A DNA stretch of 10,742 nt from an uncultured Collinsella sp. (lineage in GTDB: Bacteria; Actinomycetota; Coriobacteriia; Coriobacteriales; Coriobacteriaceae): the NCBI GenBank assembly GCA_900550735.1, contig URTD01000058.1:1-10742 (forward strand). Reading direction: 5' to 3'. Made by a program: the position numbers and the translations under genes. This document shows positions 1 through 6,025 of the stretch, one piece after another; position 1 is the first letter of the stretch; every line of letters starts with the position of its first letter. The notes under the pieces were generated by a model. It was not told where the DNA came from, did not search any database, and worked only from the letters and a program-made list of their open reading frames with translations.

Positions 1-23
1 GGCTCTTCGGTGGTTTCTGTGGG
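1..23 (+). repeat. Left terminal inverted repeat of the ISL3 element
   Basis: These bases are the left end of the insertion sequence. The reverse complement, CACAGAAACCACCGAAG, matches CACACAAACTACCGAAG near the other end (1545-1561) with two differences. Terminal repeats of this kind are where the transposase binds and cuts. Confidence 0.7.
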
Positions 24-76
24 AGAGATTCCGGCATAGGCCCAGCTCAGCGGGCGAAAACAACGATCTGGAACTG

Positions 77-100
77 AAACGGCCCCGGGAGGGGCCGTTT
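77..100 (+). terminator. GC-rich hairpin ahead of the transposase gene
   Basis: AAACGGCCCC (77-86) and GGGGCCGTTT (91-100) form a perfect 10-bp stem around a GGGA loop, flanked by short A and T runs. It lies inside the insertion sequence between the left end and the transposase start. Hairpins here in insertion sequences often stop transcription entering from outside. The T run is only three bases, so termination is an inference. Confidence 0.5.
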
Positions 101-158
101 CCGCGTCATCCGCCTATGATTGCTAAGCCAAATTCAGACAACCGAAGAGGTGTGACGC

Positions 159-1532
159 ATGAAGAGTCTACTACTTCTCGCCCTCGGTCTGGCCCGCACG
201 GTCGTCCTGGGCGCGCGCATCGAGGCCGAGCGCATCGTCGTGAGCGTCCGGCCCTACAAGCGCGAGCAGCGCCGCTGCCCCGTATGCGGCAGGGCCTGCG
301 ACTTCTACGACATGGCGAACCGCGGGGCCCCCAGGCTGTGGAGGGCGATGGACCTGGCGCGCTCGGCCTGCTACCTGGAGTACGCGCCCTGCAGGGTGCG
401 CTGCCCGGAGCACGGCGTGCGCACCGAGGCCGTCCCCTGGGCGCGGCACGGGGCGCGCTTCACGCGCGACTTCGAGGACTGGGTGGCGTGGCTGGCGGTC
501 CGCTGCACCGCCTCGGCGGTCTCCGAGCTCGCCCGCGTCGAGTGGCACAGCGTGGGCGGCGTGTGCAGGCGCGTCTACGCCGAGCTGGAGGCCGCGCGCG
601 GCGCCTCGAGGTTCGACGGCGTGCGCCGCATCGGCATCGACGAGACGTCGTACAAGAAGGGCCACAAGTACGTCACGGTGGTCGTCGACCACGACCGCGG
701 CTGCCTCATCTGGGCGCACGAGGGCACCGGCAAGGACGTGCTCAACCTGTTCCTCGACGAGCTCACGCGCGAGCAGAGGCGCGCCATAGAGGTGGTGACC
801 GCCGACGGCGCGAGGTGGATAAGGCAGCTGGTCAAGCGCCGCTGCCCCAACGCGAGGTGGGTCATGGACCCCTTCCACGTGGTCCAGTGGATGAACGACG
901 CGCTCGACGCCGTGCGCTGCGAGGAGTGGAACGCCGCCAGGGCCGCCGCCAGGGCCGCCAGGCCCAGGCCCGAGGGCAAGCGCGGCAGGCCTGCCAAAGG
1001 CGAGCTGCCGCCCGAGGAGGTCAGGGCGCTCGAGGAGGAGGCGGCCTCCATCAAGGGCAGCCGCTACGCGCTCGTGAAGAACCCCGAGGACCTCACCGAC
1101 GGCCAGAGGGCGAGGCTCGAGGCGCTCAAGAAGAGGGCCGGCTCGCGGCTGGTCAGGGCCTGGGAGCTCAAGGAGGACCTGCGGGCCGTCTTCCGGGCAG
1201 CCGACGGCTCCGAGGCCGCCGAGCTGCTCGACGACTGGATGCACAGGGCCGCCTACTGCAAGATCGCCAAGGTCGTCGCCGTGGAGAAGAAGGTGCGCCG
1301 CCGGCGCGACGACATCATCGCCGCAGTCGAGCTCGGCATCAGCAACGGGCGCGTAGAGGCCATCAACAACAAGATCAAGGTGACGGTGAGGATGGGCTAC
1401 GGCTTCCGCAACACCGACAACCTCGTGGCCCTGCTCATGCTCAGGTGCGGCGACTGCCAGCCCCAGCTCCCGGGTCGCCCGGTGAAGGCGAGGAAGAAGG
1501 GCGTGAAGGGAGCGAAGAGCGTTGCTGCCTAG
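159..1532 (+). CDS. ISL3-family DDE transposase
   Basis: This 457-residue protein moves the surrounding insertion sequence by cut-and-paste transposition. The N-terminus has a zinc-binding region with Cys40-x2-Cys43 and a second group at Cys78, Cys82 and His85, as in the ISL3 zinc finger. The catalytic core shows the ISL3 signature: IGIDETSYKKG with Asp161, MDPFH with Asp237, and NGRVEAINNKIK with Glu400, the likely D-D-E triad. Between the second Asp and the Glu lies an Ala/Arg-rich helical stretch (about 255-335) including the RYALVKN motif common in the family. The length is normal and no frameshift is seen, so it looks intact. The start at 159 is preceded by AGAGG (146-150) at an 8-base spacing. 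A longer frame in another register overlaps it but makes no recognisable protein. Confidence 0.93.
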   Translation: MKSLLLLALGLARTVVLGARIEAERIVVSVRPYKREQRRCPVCGRACDFYDMANRGAPRLWRAMDLARSACYLEYAPCRVRCPEHGVRTEAVPWARHGARFTRDFEDWVAWLAVRCTASAVSELARVEWHSVGGVCRRVYAELEAARGASRFDGVRRIGIDETSYKKGHKYVTVVVDHDRGCLIWAHEGTGKDVLNLFLDELTREQRRAIEVVTADGARWIRQLVKRRCPNARWVMDPFHVVQWMNDALDAVRCEEWNAARAAARAARPRPEGKRGRPAKGELPPEEVRALEEEAASIKGSRYALVKNPEDLTDGQRARLEALKKRAGSRLVRAWELKEDLRAVFRAADGSEAAELLDDWMHRAAYCKIAKVVAVEKKVRRRRDDIIAAVELGISNGRVEAINNKIKVTVRMGYGFRNTDNLVALLMLRCGDCQPQLPGRPVKARKKGVKGAKSVAA

Positions 1533-1542
1533 GCTAGCCCCT

Positions 1543-1564
1543 TGTCACACAAACTACCGAAGCC
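1543..1564 (-). repeat. Right terminal inverted repeat of the ISL3 element (imperfect)
   Basis: The stretch CACACAAACTACCGAAGCC is the inverted partner of the left end. It lacks the AG expected before the final CC. The transposase stop codon is only about 10 bases upstream, the usual tight packing at the right end of ISL3 elements. Confidence 0.6.
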
Positions 1565-1584
1565 TCACAAATTAGCAATTCAAA

Positions 1585-1640
1585 TAGTCATCGGGGACGT
1601 TCTTAAACGACTGGTCAAACAAGAACGCCCCCAACGACTA
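1585..1640. repeat. REP-like palindrome, copy 1
   Basis: TAGTCATCGGGGACGTTCTT (1585-1604) faces an inverted partner at 1621-1640 that pairs with it at 17 of 20 positions, with a 16-base spacer. The same core (AAGAACGTCCCC flanked by AGTCATT and AATGACT) appears again at 10538-10568. A GTCCCC-type palindrome with inverted units is the usual build of REP elements, which RAYT (Y1/IS200-like) transposases can mobilise. No such transposase is in the window, so the family link is an inference. Confidence 0.6.
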
Positions 1641-1676
1641 GTTTGGACCACGGTAACATCGATGTTTTAGCAATGC

Positions 1677-1790
1677 CAGCGAGCGGGCGCCAGAGCGAAC
1701 CAATTGGCATGAAAAGAGGACGGCATAGACCTTCTGGTCATGCCGTCCTCTTTGAATGACAAGTTGTCGCTCTGGTGCCCGCGCAGCGTC
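1677..1790. repeat. Long imperfect hairpin element, copy 1
   Basis: A 114-base segment folds on itself almost end to end. The outer arms are CAGCGAGCGGGC and GCCCGCGCAGCGTC. Next pair GCCAGAGCGA with TCGCTCTGGT, then AGAGGACGGCAT with ATGCCGTCCTCT, and the tip is GACC-TTCT-GGTC (1728-1739). The left arm is preceded by CGATGTTTTAGCAATGC, also conserved before copy 2 at 10630-10742. The inner stem flanked by AAAA and TTT could act as a two-way terminator between the transposase and the lipoprotein gene, whose 3' ends converge here. It may be a structured RNA or a DNA repeat; the sequence alone does not decide. Confidence 0.65.
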
Positions 1791-1797
1791 GAGCAGT

Positions 1798-1823
1798 TGC
1801 GGCGTTTGGTAAAACGCCGCAAC
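1798..1823 (-). terminator. Perfect hairpin just past the lipoprotein gene
   Basis: GTTGCGGCGTTT and AAACGCCGCAAC form a perfect 12-bp stem with a four-base loop, starting three bases beyond the stop codon of the minus-strand lipoprotein gene. The position suggests transcription termination or protection of the mRNA 3' end. There is no T run after the stem on the minus strand, so it is not a textbook intrinsic terminator. Confidence 0.5.
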
Positions 1824-1826
1824 AAA

Positions 1827-2384
1827 CTAGCTCAGCATTGCATCCATCATCTCGGAGTTGACGGAGTCATCGGCAGACCACTCGCCGTCGTCGTTGCAGG
1901 TGTACTTGAAGATAACCGTGGTCTTCCTGGGCTCGGTGGCCTTGGTCACATCGACCATAACCTGACCGGCCATCTTGTACAGCTCGTCATCGGAAGGAAC
2001 CGTGTCAAGCGCAGCGACCTTCTCCTGATACTGAGTGGAGAAGTCCTCGACGATCTTGTTCATAGACTTGCAGGTGATAGAGACCTCGGCGGTCGCGACA
2101 CCCTTGTCCTCGTCGACCGTCACGTCGCCGATCTTGTAGTCAAAGCCCTCGAGATAGGTCTTGGCGTACTCCTTGGGATCGATACCCAGCTGCTCGAACT
2201 CGTCGCCCGAAGCCTCCTCCAGACCAGAGAGGAAGTCGTCGCCACCGTTCTTGACCTCGTCAAACTGCGTCGTAAGATCCTCGGTGATGAGTTCCTCGAC
2301 CGAAGGACCTCCACAGCCGGAAAGCACGACCACGCATGCAACCAAGACGGCCATGAGGGGCGCAAGCAGCAGCTTCTTTTTCAT
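1827..2384 (-). CDS. Small secreted lipoprotein of unknown function
   Basis: The 185-residue product starts MKKKLLLAPL, followed by a hydrophobic stretch and the lipobox LSGC with Cys24, so it should be exported, lipidated on Cys24 and anchored outside the membrane. The mature part is about 160 residues and very acidic, with helical N-terminal sequence (about 28-80) and a likely beta-rich C-terminal half. Two cysteines, Cys105 and Cys163, could form a disulfide. It resembles small lipoproteins with uncharacterised domains (DUF4878- or DUF5105-like) found in gut Gram-positives, but I cannot assign a family. I chose the start at 2384 because GGGAGG lies 6 bases upstream and the signal peptide begins exactly there; the open frame runs further upstream without a plausible start. 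It appears to be a single-gene unit, separated from the EIIA gene by that gene's terminator. Confidence 0.85.
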   Translation of the reverse strand: MKKKLLLAPLMAVLVACVVVLSGCGGPSVEELITEDLTTQFDEVKNGGDDFLSGLEEASGDEFEQLGIDPKEYAKTYLEGFDYKIGDVTVDEDKGVATAEVSITCKSMNKIVEDFSTQYQEKVAALDTVPSDDELYKMAGQVMVDVTKATEPRKTTVIFKYTCNDDGEWSADDSVNSEMMDAMLS

Positions 2385-2563
2385 GTTGTTCCTCCCAATG
2401 AGCGGCACCGCGCTTCCCAGACGCGGCGCACGTTGTAAAAAGTAAGCCCATACTATCAACTTATTAACACCCTCGACGGCACGAAGGCGCGGTCGGTTCG
2501 TTTTAGCGTCCGAACGGTTTGCGAGCCCGCCCAACGTGCAATAAAACGCTTCCCCGCGGTGCA

Positions 2564-2594
2564 ATAAAAAAGGTGGCCGGACAACCCGACCACC
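2564..2594 (-). terminator. Intrinsic terminator of the EIIA gene
   Basis: On the minus strand GGTGGTCGG (2586-2594) pairs with CCGGCCACC (2572-2580), with one mismatch, across a five-base loop, followed by a TTTTTTAT run (2564-2571). It lies 27 bases past the EIIA stop codon, which fits rho-independent termination. The sequence GTGCAATAAAA occurs twice nearby (about 2537-2547 and 2559-2569), the second copy overlapping the T run. Confidence 0.8.
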
Positions 2595-2620
2595 CTTGCA
2601 CATCCTTATGATGCCGCAGT

Positions 2621-3157
2621 TTACTTGCGGACGACCTTAACGATGGCGTCACCGGCGGCGACAGCGGAGTCGGCCTCGACGGCGAGCTCGACATCGGCAA
2701 ACTCGGCGGTGTTGGACACGGCCACGACGACGCAGTCCTTGTAGCCGGCGGCGGCGATCTTGGCGCGGTCGATCTTGAGCATGGGCTGGCCGGCCTTCAC
2801 GACGTCGTCGGCCTTGACGAAGCCCTCGAAGCCATCGCCGTTCATGTTGACGGTATCGACGCCAACGTGCACCAGAACCTCGATGCCGCTATCGGACTGT
2901 AGGCCCACGGCGTGACCCATGGTGACGGTCACCTTGCCGTCGCAGGGAGCGTAGACCAGATCGTCCTCGGGCCACACGGCACAGCCCTTGCCCAGGACCT
3001 CGCCACCAAAGACGGGATCGGGCACGTCGGCCATCTTGATGACCTTGCCCTTGACGGGCGAGCACAGCACGTCGGCGCCGGCAGAAGCAGAGATGGAGGC
3101 CGGAGCAGCGGCAGCCGCGGGCTCAGCCTTCTTCTTGAACATGTCAAACAGACCCAT
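2621..3157 (-). CDS. Stand-alone PTS glucose-type EIIA protein
   Basis: This 178-residue protein is a EIIA-Glc (Crr-like) domain. In the sugar phosphotransferase system it takes phosphate from HPr and passes it to an EIIB domain during sugar import. After a short linker rich in Ala and Pro (about 11-28), the sequence follows the family: PVKGKVIKMADVPDPVFGG, then GHAVGLQSDSG with His82, then VLVHVGVDTV with His97. The two histidines are 15 residues apart, as are His75 and His90 of E. coli EIIA-Glc, so His97 is the likely phosphorylated residue. The start MGLFDMFKKK is preceded by GAGGAG at good spacing. It follows the GH1 gene on the same strand after 151 bases, so it probably serves import of the same beta-glucoside. 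It could also be a general EIIA that completes permeases lacking their own, or a regulatory EIIA. No EIIB or EIIC is present here. Confidence 0.9.
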   Translation of the reverse strand: MGLFDMFKKKAEPAAAAAPASISASAGADVLCSPVKGKVIKMADVPDPVFGGEVLGKGCAVWPEDDLVYAPCDGKVTVTMGHAVGLQSDSGIEVLVHVGVDTVNMNGDGFEGFVKADDVVKAGQPMLKIDRAKIAAAGYKDCVVVAVSNTAEFADVELAVEADSAVAAGDAIVKVVRK

Positions 3158-3206
3158 ACGATTTCTCCTCTTGATTAAGCGCAACGTTTTGCGCATGCCT
3201 ATGGTG

Positions 3207-3235
3207 ATTATAGTGCCAAATGGCCAAAATACTAA
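3207..3235 (-). promoter_or_regulatory. Probable promoter of the EIIA gene
   Basis: On the minus strand a perfect TATAAT (3207-3212) is preceded, after a 17-base spacer, by a weak -35 box TTAGTA (3230-3235). The -10 box lies about 50 bases before the EIIA start. Between them, GCGCAA-AACG-TTGCGC (3179-3194) is a perfect inverted repeat in the untranslated leader, possibly an operator or small hairpin. Two direct copies of AAGCCCTTCC (3254-3273) lie further upstream. EIIA may therefore be transcribed on its own as well as by read-through from the GH1 gene. Confidence 0.55.
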
Positions 3236-3308
3236 GGTGAGGGTTCGAATCGCAAGCCCTTCCAAGCCCTTCCCAAAACCTTTTCCCCAGTGGCGCTCAT
3301 ATTGTCGA

Positions 3309-4748
3309 TTAATCCAGGCCCTCGGCACCGTTGGACTTGATGATCTTCTGGTAGGCGTAGAAGCTGTCCTTGCGGCGGCGCTCGTAGGTACCGGTGCCGT
3401 CGTCGTACTTATCGACGTGGATGAAGCCATAGCGCTTGCGCATCTCGCCGGTGCCGGCGGACACCAGGTCGATGGGACCCCACCAGGTGTAGGCGATCAG
3501 GTCGACGCCGTCGGCAATGGCCTCGCCCATGGCCTTGATGTGGCTCTGCAAGTAGGCGATGCGGTACGGGTCGTGGATGGAACCGTCCTCCTCGACCTCA
3601 TCGTAGGCGCCCATGCCATTCTCGACCACCATCAGCGGAATCTCGTAGCGGGCGTAAATCTCGTTGAGGGCGATGCGCAGACCCAGCGGATCGATCTGCC
3701 AGCCCCAGTCGGTGGACTCCAGATAGGGATTCTTGCCGCCAAAGGTCATGTTGCCCTCGGTCATCTCGTGATCCTTGTGGGTGCCCACGGTGCCGGACAT
3801 GTAGTAGCTAAAGGTGTAGAAGTCGACCTTGCCGTCGGCGATATCCTGCAGGTCACCGTCCTCCATCACAAGCTCGACATCGTTCTCGGCCCAGAAGCGC
3901 TTGGCATAGAACGGATACTTGCCGCGCACCTGCACGTCGGAGCAGTACCAGTTCATGGTATTCATCTCCTGCTGCGTGGCGAACACGTCGGCCGGATCGC
4001 ACGTGGCGGCATAGGAGAGGATGAAGCAGTCCATGTTGCCCATCTTAAACTGCGGGTAATGCTCGTGGGCATAGCGCACGACGCGGCCGCTGGCGACAAA
4101 CTGGTGATGCAGCGCCTGCATACGAGCCTGCGGCGTAGCATGGACCGCCGAAGCCGGGCCCTCAAAGCCCTGAATCATGCTGGTCTCAAAGAGGTTGCCC
4201 ATGTCCTGAGTGCCGCAGTTGATCTCGTTGAAGGTGAGCCAGAACTTGACCTTGTCCTGATAGCGGTCGAAGACGGTCTGGCAGTACTTCTCAAAGAAGC
4301 CGATGAGCTCGCGGCTCGCCCAGCCGTTGTATTTCTCGACCAGGTGATAGGGCATCTCGTAGTGCGACAGGGTCACGAGCGGCTCGATATTGTGAGCGCG
4401 CAGGCAGTCGAAGACGCGGTCGTAGAAGGCGAGGCCGGCCTCGTTGGGCTCGGCGTCGTCGCCGTTGGGGAAGATGCGGCTCCAAGAGATGGACATGCGG
4501 AACATGGTAAAGCCCATCTCGGCGAACAGCGCGATGTCCTCCTCGTAGTGATGGTAAAAGTCGATACCGTCATGGTTGGGGTAGAAGCGATTAGGGTCGA
4601 TGTCGATCGTAATCTGGCGCGGCTCCTTGTAGCTGCCGCCCAAGAAGTGGTCGTCGACCGACGGACCGCGGCCGTCCACGTTCCAAGCGCCCTCAAACTG
4701 ATTGGCGGCGGTAGCGCCACCCCAATAGAAACCCTCGGGGAATCCCAT
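3309..4748 (-). CDS. 6-phospho-beta-glucosidase, family GH1
   Basis: The 479-residue enzyme hydrolyses 6-phospho-beta-glucosides (such as cellobiose-6-phosphate or phosphorylated plant glucosides) to glucose-6-phosphate and the aglycone in the cytoplasm. It has the GH1 N-terminal signature FPEGFYWGGATAANQFEGAW. The acid/base is Glu175 in LTFNEIN and the nucleophile is Glu376 in VVENGMG. Near the C-terminus, SAGTGEMRKRYGFIHVD supplies Ser430, Lys438 and Tyr440, the phosphate-binding loop that separates phospho-glucosidases of the BglA/AscB type from plain beta-glucosidases. Length is normal for the family. I chose the start at 4748 because GAGGAG lies just upstream and the protein begins at the family's usual point; an ATG 18 bases earlier lacks a ribosome site. 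It lies between the AraC gene and EIIA on the same strand. The exact sugar cannot be told from sequence. Confidence 0.94.
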   Translation of the reverse strand: MGFPEGFYWGGATAANQFEGAWNVDGRGPSVDDHFLGGSYKEPRQITIDIDPNRFYPNHDGIDFYHHYEEDIALFAEMGFTMFRMSISWSRIFPNGDDAEPNEAGLAFYDRVFDCLRAHNIEPLVTLSHYEMPYHLVEKYNGWASRELIGFFEKYCQTVFDRYQDKVKFWLTFNEINCGTQDMGNLFETSMIQGFEGPASAVHATPQARMQALHHQFVASGRVVRYAHEHYPQFKMGNMDCFILSYAATCDPADVFATQQEMNTMNWYCSDVQVRGKYPFYAKRFWAENDVELVMEDGDLQDIADGKVDFYTFSYYMSGTVGTHKDHEMTEGNMTFGGKNPYLESTDWGWQIDPLGLRIALNEIYARYEIPLMVVENGMGAYDEVEEDGSIHDPYRIAYLQSHIKAMGEAIADGVDLIAYTWWGPIDLVSAGTGEMRKRYGFIHVDKYDDGTGTYERRRKDSFYAYQKIIKSNGAEGLD

Positions 4749-4918
4749 AAGTGTCTCCTCGCTCATGCGTGTTGCTGATGAAACGAGTATGCCGCCGAGT
4801 CGCTCCAGGCCAGGGCGAAGGCGCCGATTTGGACACTTCTTTTCGCAGACGCGCGCTGCAACAGCGCTGCAGCTGAAACTTTTTGACACCGAAGGAGCGA
4901 AGACGATCCGCCCCGCGC

Positions 4919-5911
4919 TTACCGGCGGTATGCCGCGGGGGTACAGCCATACTTGTCGTGAAACTTACGGTAGAAGAAGCTCATGTTTTCATAGCCCACC
5001 GCATGCGCAGCCGCCCCGGCCGTGGCGCCACCGCGCAGAAGCTCGGCCGCACGCACCAGGCGTCGCTCCTGCACAAGTTGCCTAAAGGTCTTGCCCACAT
5101 GTCGCTTGAGGAGCGCCGTCGCATAATTAGGGCTCAAGCCAAACTCCGCCGCCATCCCCTCGAGGGAGCATGCAGCGAATTCGCGATCGATATAGCCAAG
5201 CATTCCCGTCACCAGGGCAGTGGGCCCCGCCGCGCCGTCCGCCGCGCCGCGCACCAGCTCGCGCTCGTAGCAATCCATGAGCTCGGCCAAAAACAGCTGA
5301 AACAGACGCAGGACGATCTCGGAACCGTTGGGGCTCGGGTCGTACAGCTCGCAGAGCATCTCCTGCATGTAGCGCCGAATCCGACGGCTCTCGCCGCAAT
5401 GAAAACGGACATGGCCCCGATGGTCCGTCTCGCTGTTGAGCGCGTTGAACAAAAACCGCGAGACCGCGCTCTCGCGCGAGAGGCTCGACTCGAGACTCCG
5501 GCGCAAAAAAGAGCGTGAAACGGTCATGCTCAGCATGATGTCGTCCTCGCCGAGCGCCGCCACGGCATGAGGGCAAAGGGCGTCGAGCAAAAGCACCTCG
5601 TTGCGGCGCAACTCGAGCCTCTCCCCCGCCACCGTCTGCGGGCAGCGCCCGCGATACACATAGCTCATCTCCACGTAATCATGCACGTGCTCGGGAACTG
5701 CATTAAAGCGCGAGTTTTTCCTTATCGTCAGGCCACGCGGCATGCCGGGCTGGGCATAGGCAAACCCTGGCTGCCCAATCTTGCGCACTGGGCATCCGTC
5801 GATTTCGACATGCTCGGTCATAATCGACCAATCAAATGCCATGCCGTCTTTATAAGCGATCTCACTGGTGCTCAGTTCGCTGAGCCTACGCTCGAGCTCG
5901 TCGATCTCCAT
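4919..5911 (-). CDS. AraC-family transcriptional regulator
   Basis: This 330-residue protein has the two-part AraC build. The N-terminal half carries a cupin-like ligand-binding region (about 60-120) with PEHVHDYVEMSYVYRG, the usual histidine-rich entry strand. The C-terminal 95 residues contain two helix-turn-helix units: CSLEGMAAEFGLSPNYATALLKRHVGKTF (about 248-276) and the second ending in VGYENMSFFYRKFHDKYGCTPAAYRR (305-330), the classic AraC signature. It probably senses a sugar or its phosphate and activates neighbours. Candidates are the divergent glycoside hydrolase gene 114 bases away and the GH1 gene 170 bases downstream on its own strand. No strong ribosome site precedes the start at 5911, so the start is less certain than the family call. 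I see no clear promoter or terminator in the 170 bases before the GH1 gene, only GC-rich inverted sequence around 4855-4873. Confidence 0.9.
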   Translation of the reverse strand: MEIDELERRLSELSTSEIAYKDGMAFDWSIMTEHVEIDGCPVRKIGQPGFAYAQPGMPRGLTIRKNSRFNAVPEHVHDYVEMSYVYRGRCPQTVAGERLELRRNEVLLLDALCPHAVAALGEDDIMLSMTVSRSFLRRSLESSLSRESAVSRFLFNALNSETDHRGHVRFHCGESRRIRRYMQEMLCELYDPSPNGSEIVLRLFQLFLAELMDCYERELVRGAADGAAGPTALVTGMLGYIDREFAACSLEGMAAEFGLSPNYATALLKRHVGKTFRQLVQERRLVRAAELLRGGATAGAAAHAVGYENMSFFYRKFHDKYGCTPAAYRR

Positions 5912-5958
5912 GGCTTGCCAATCGTTGATTTGGTCATAGTTCGTCGTGATTCAGATAT

Positions 5959-5987
5959 TAGCAGAACGCGCCGACGCGTCCATAATC
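5959..5987 (+). promoter_or_regulatory. Probable promoter of the glycoside hydrolase gene
   Basis: TTAGCA (5959-5964) and CATAAT (5982-5987) match the -35 and -10 consensus at 4 and 5 of 6 positions with a 17-base spacer. The spacer holds a perfect inverted repeat, ACGCG-CCGA-CGCGT (5967-5980), well placed for a repressor or activator. The divergent AraC gene begins 48 bases to the left, so this is the shared control region. Confidence 0.5.
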
Positions 5988-6025
5988 TGTGCTATGCAGC
6001 AGACCGATCGAGCCAAGGAGGATCC

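Larger units (their letters stand above)
1..1564 (+). mobile_element. ISL3-family insertion sequence
   Basis: The element opens with GGCTCTTCGGTGG, the GGCTCTT-type end typical of ISL3-family elements, and carries an ISL3-type DDE transposase. The right end is read from an inverted copy at about 1544-1564. Over the 19 bases ending in ACCGAAG, about 15 match the reverse complement of the left end, but the right end reads GAAGCC where the left predicts GAAGAGCC, so it has lost two bases or decayed. The left end is the first base of the window, so the target duplication (usually 8 bp in this family) cannot be checked. Transposase codons lean on AGG for arginine, unlike the CGC-rich neighbouring genes, which fits recent arrival. 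The right boundary is uncertain by a few bases. Confidence 0.8.

Noticed and set aside
116..1537. Plus-strand open frame of 473 codons overlapping the transposase in another register
   Set aside because: Arg/Gly/Ala-rich with no motifs; the frame starting at 159 carries the zinc finger and the DDE residues.
1641..1676. Possible retron-type non-coding RNA, given the long hairpin nearby
   Set aside because: No reverse transcriptase gene is in the window, and the flanking branch-point and complementary ends cannot be shown.
3240..3250. GGTTCGAATC, resembling the T loop of a tRNA, in the GH1-EIIA gap
   Set aside because: The flanking bases (GAGGG and CGCAA) do not pair, and no acceptor, D or anticodon arms fit on either strand.
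2988..4778. Long open frame on the plus strand opposite the GH1 and EIIA genes
   Set aside because: Its product is low-complexity and unlike any family, while the opposite strand encodes GH1 and EIIA with all catalytic residues. It is an effect of high GC.
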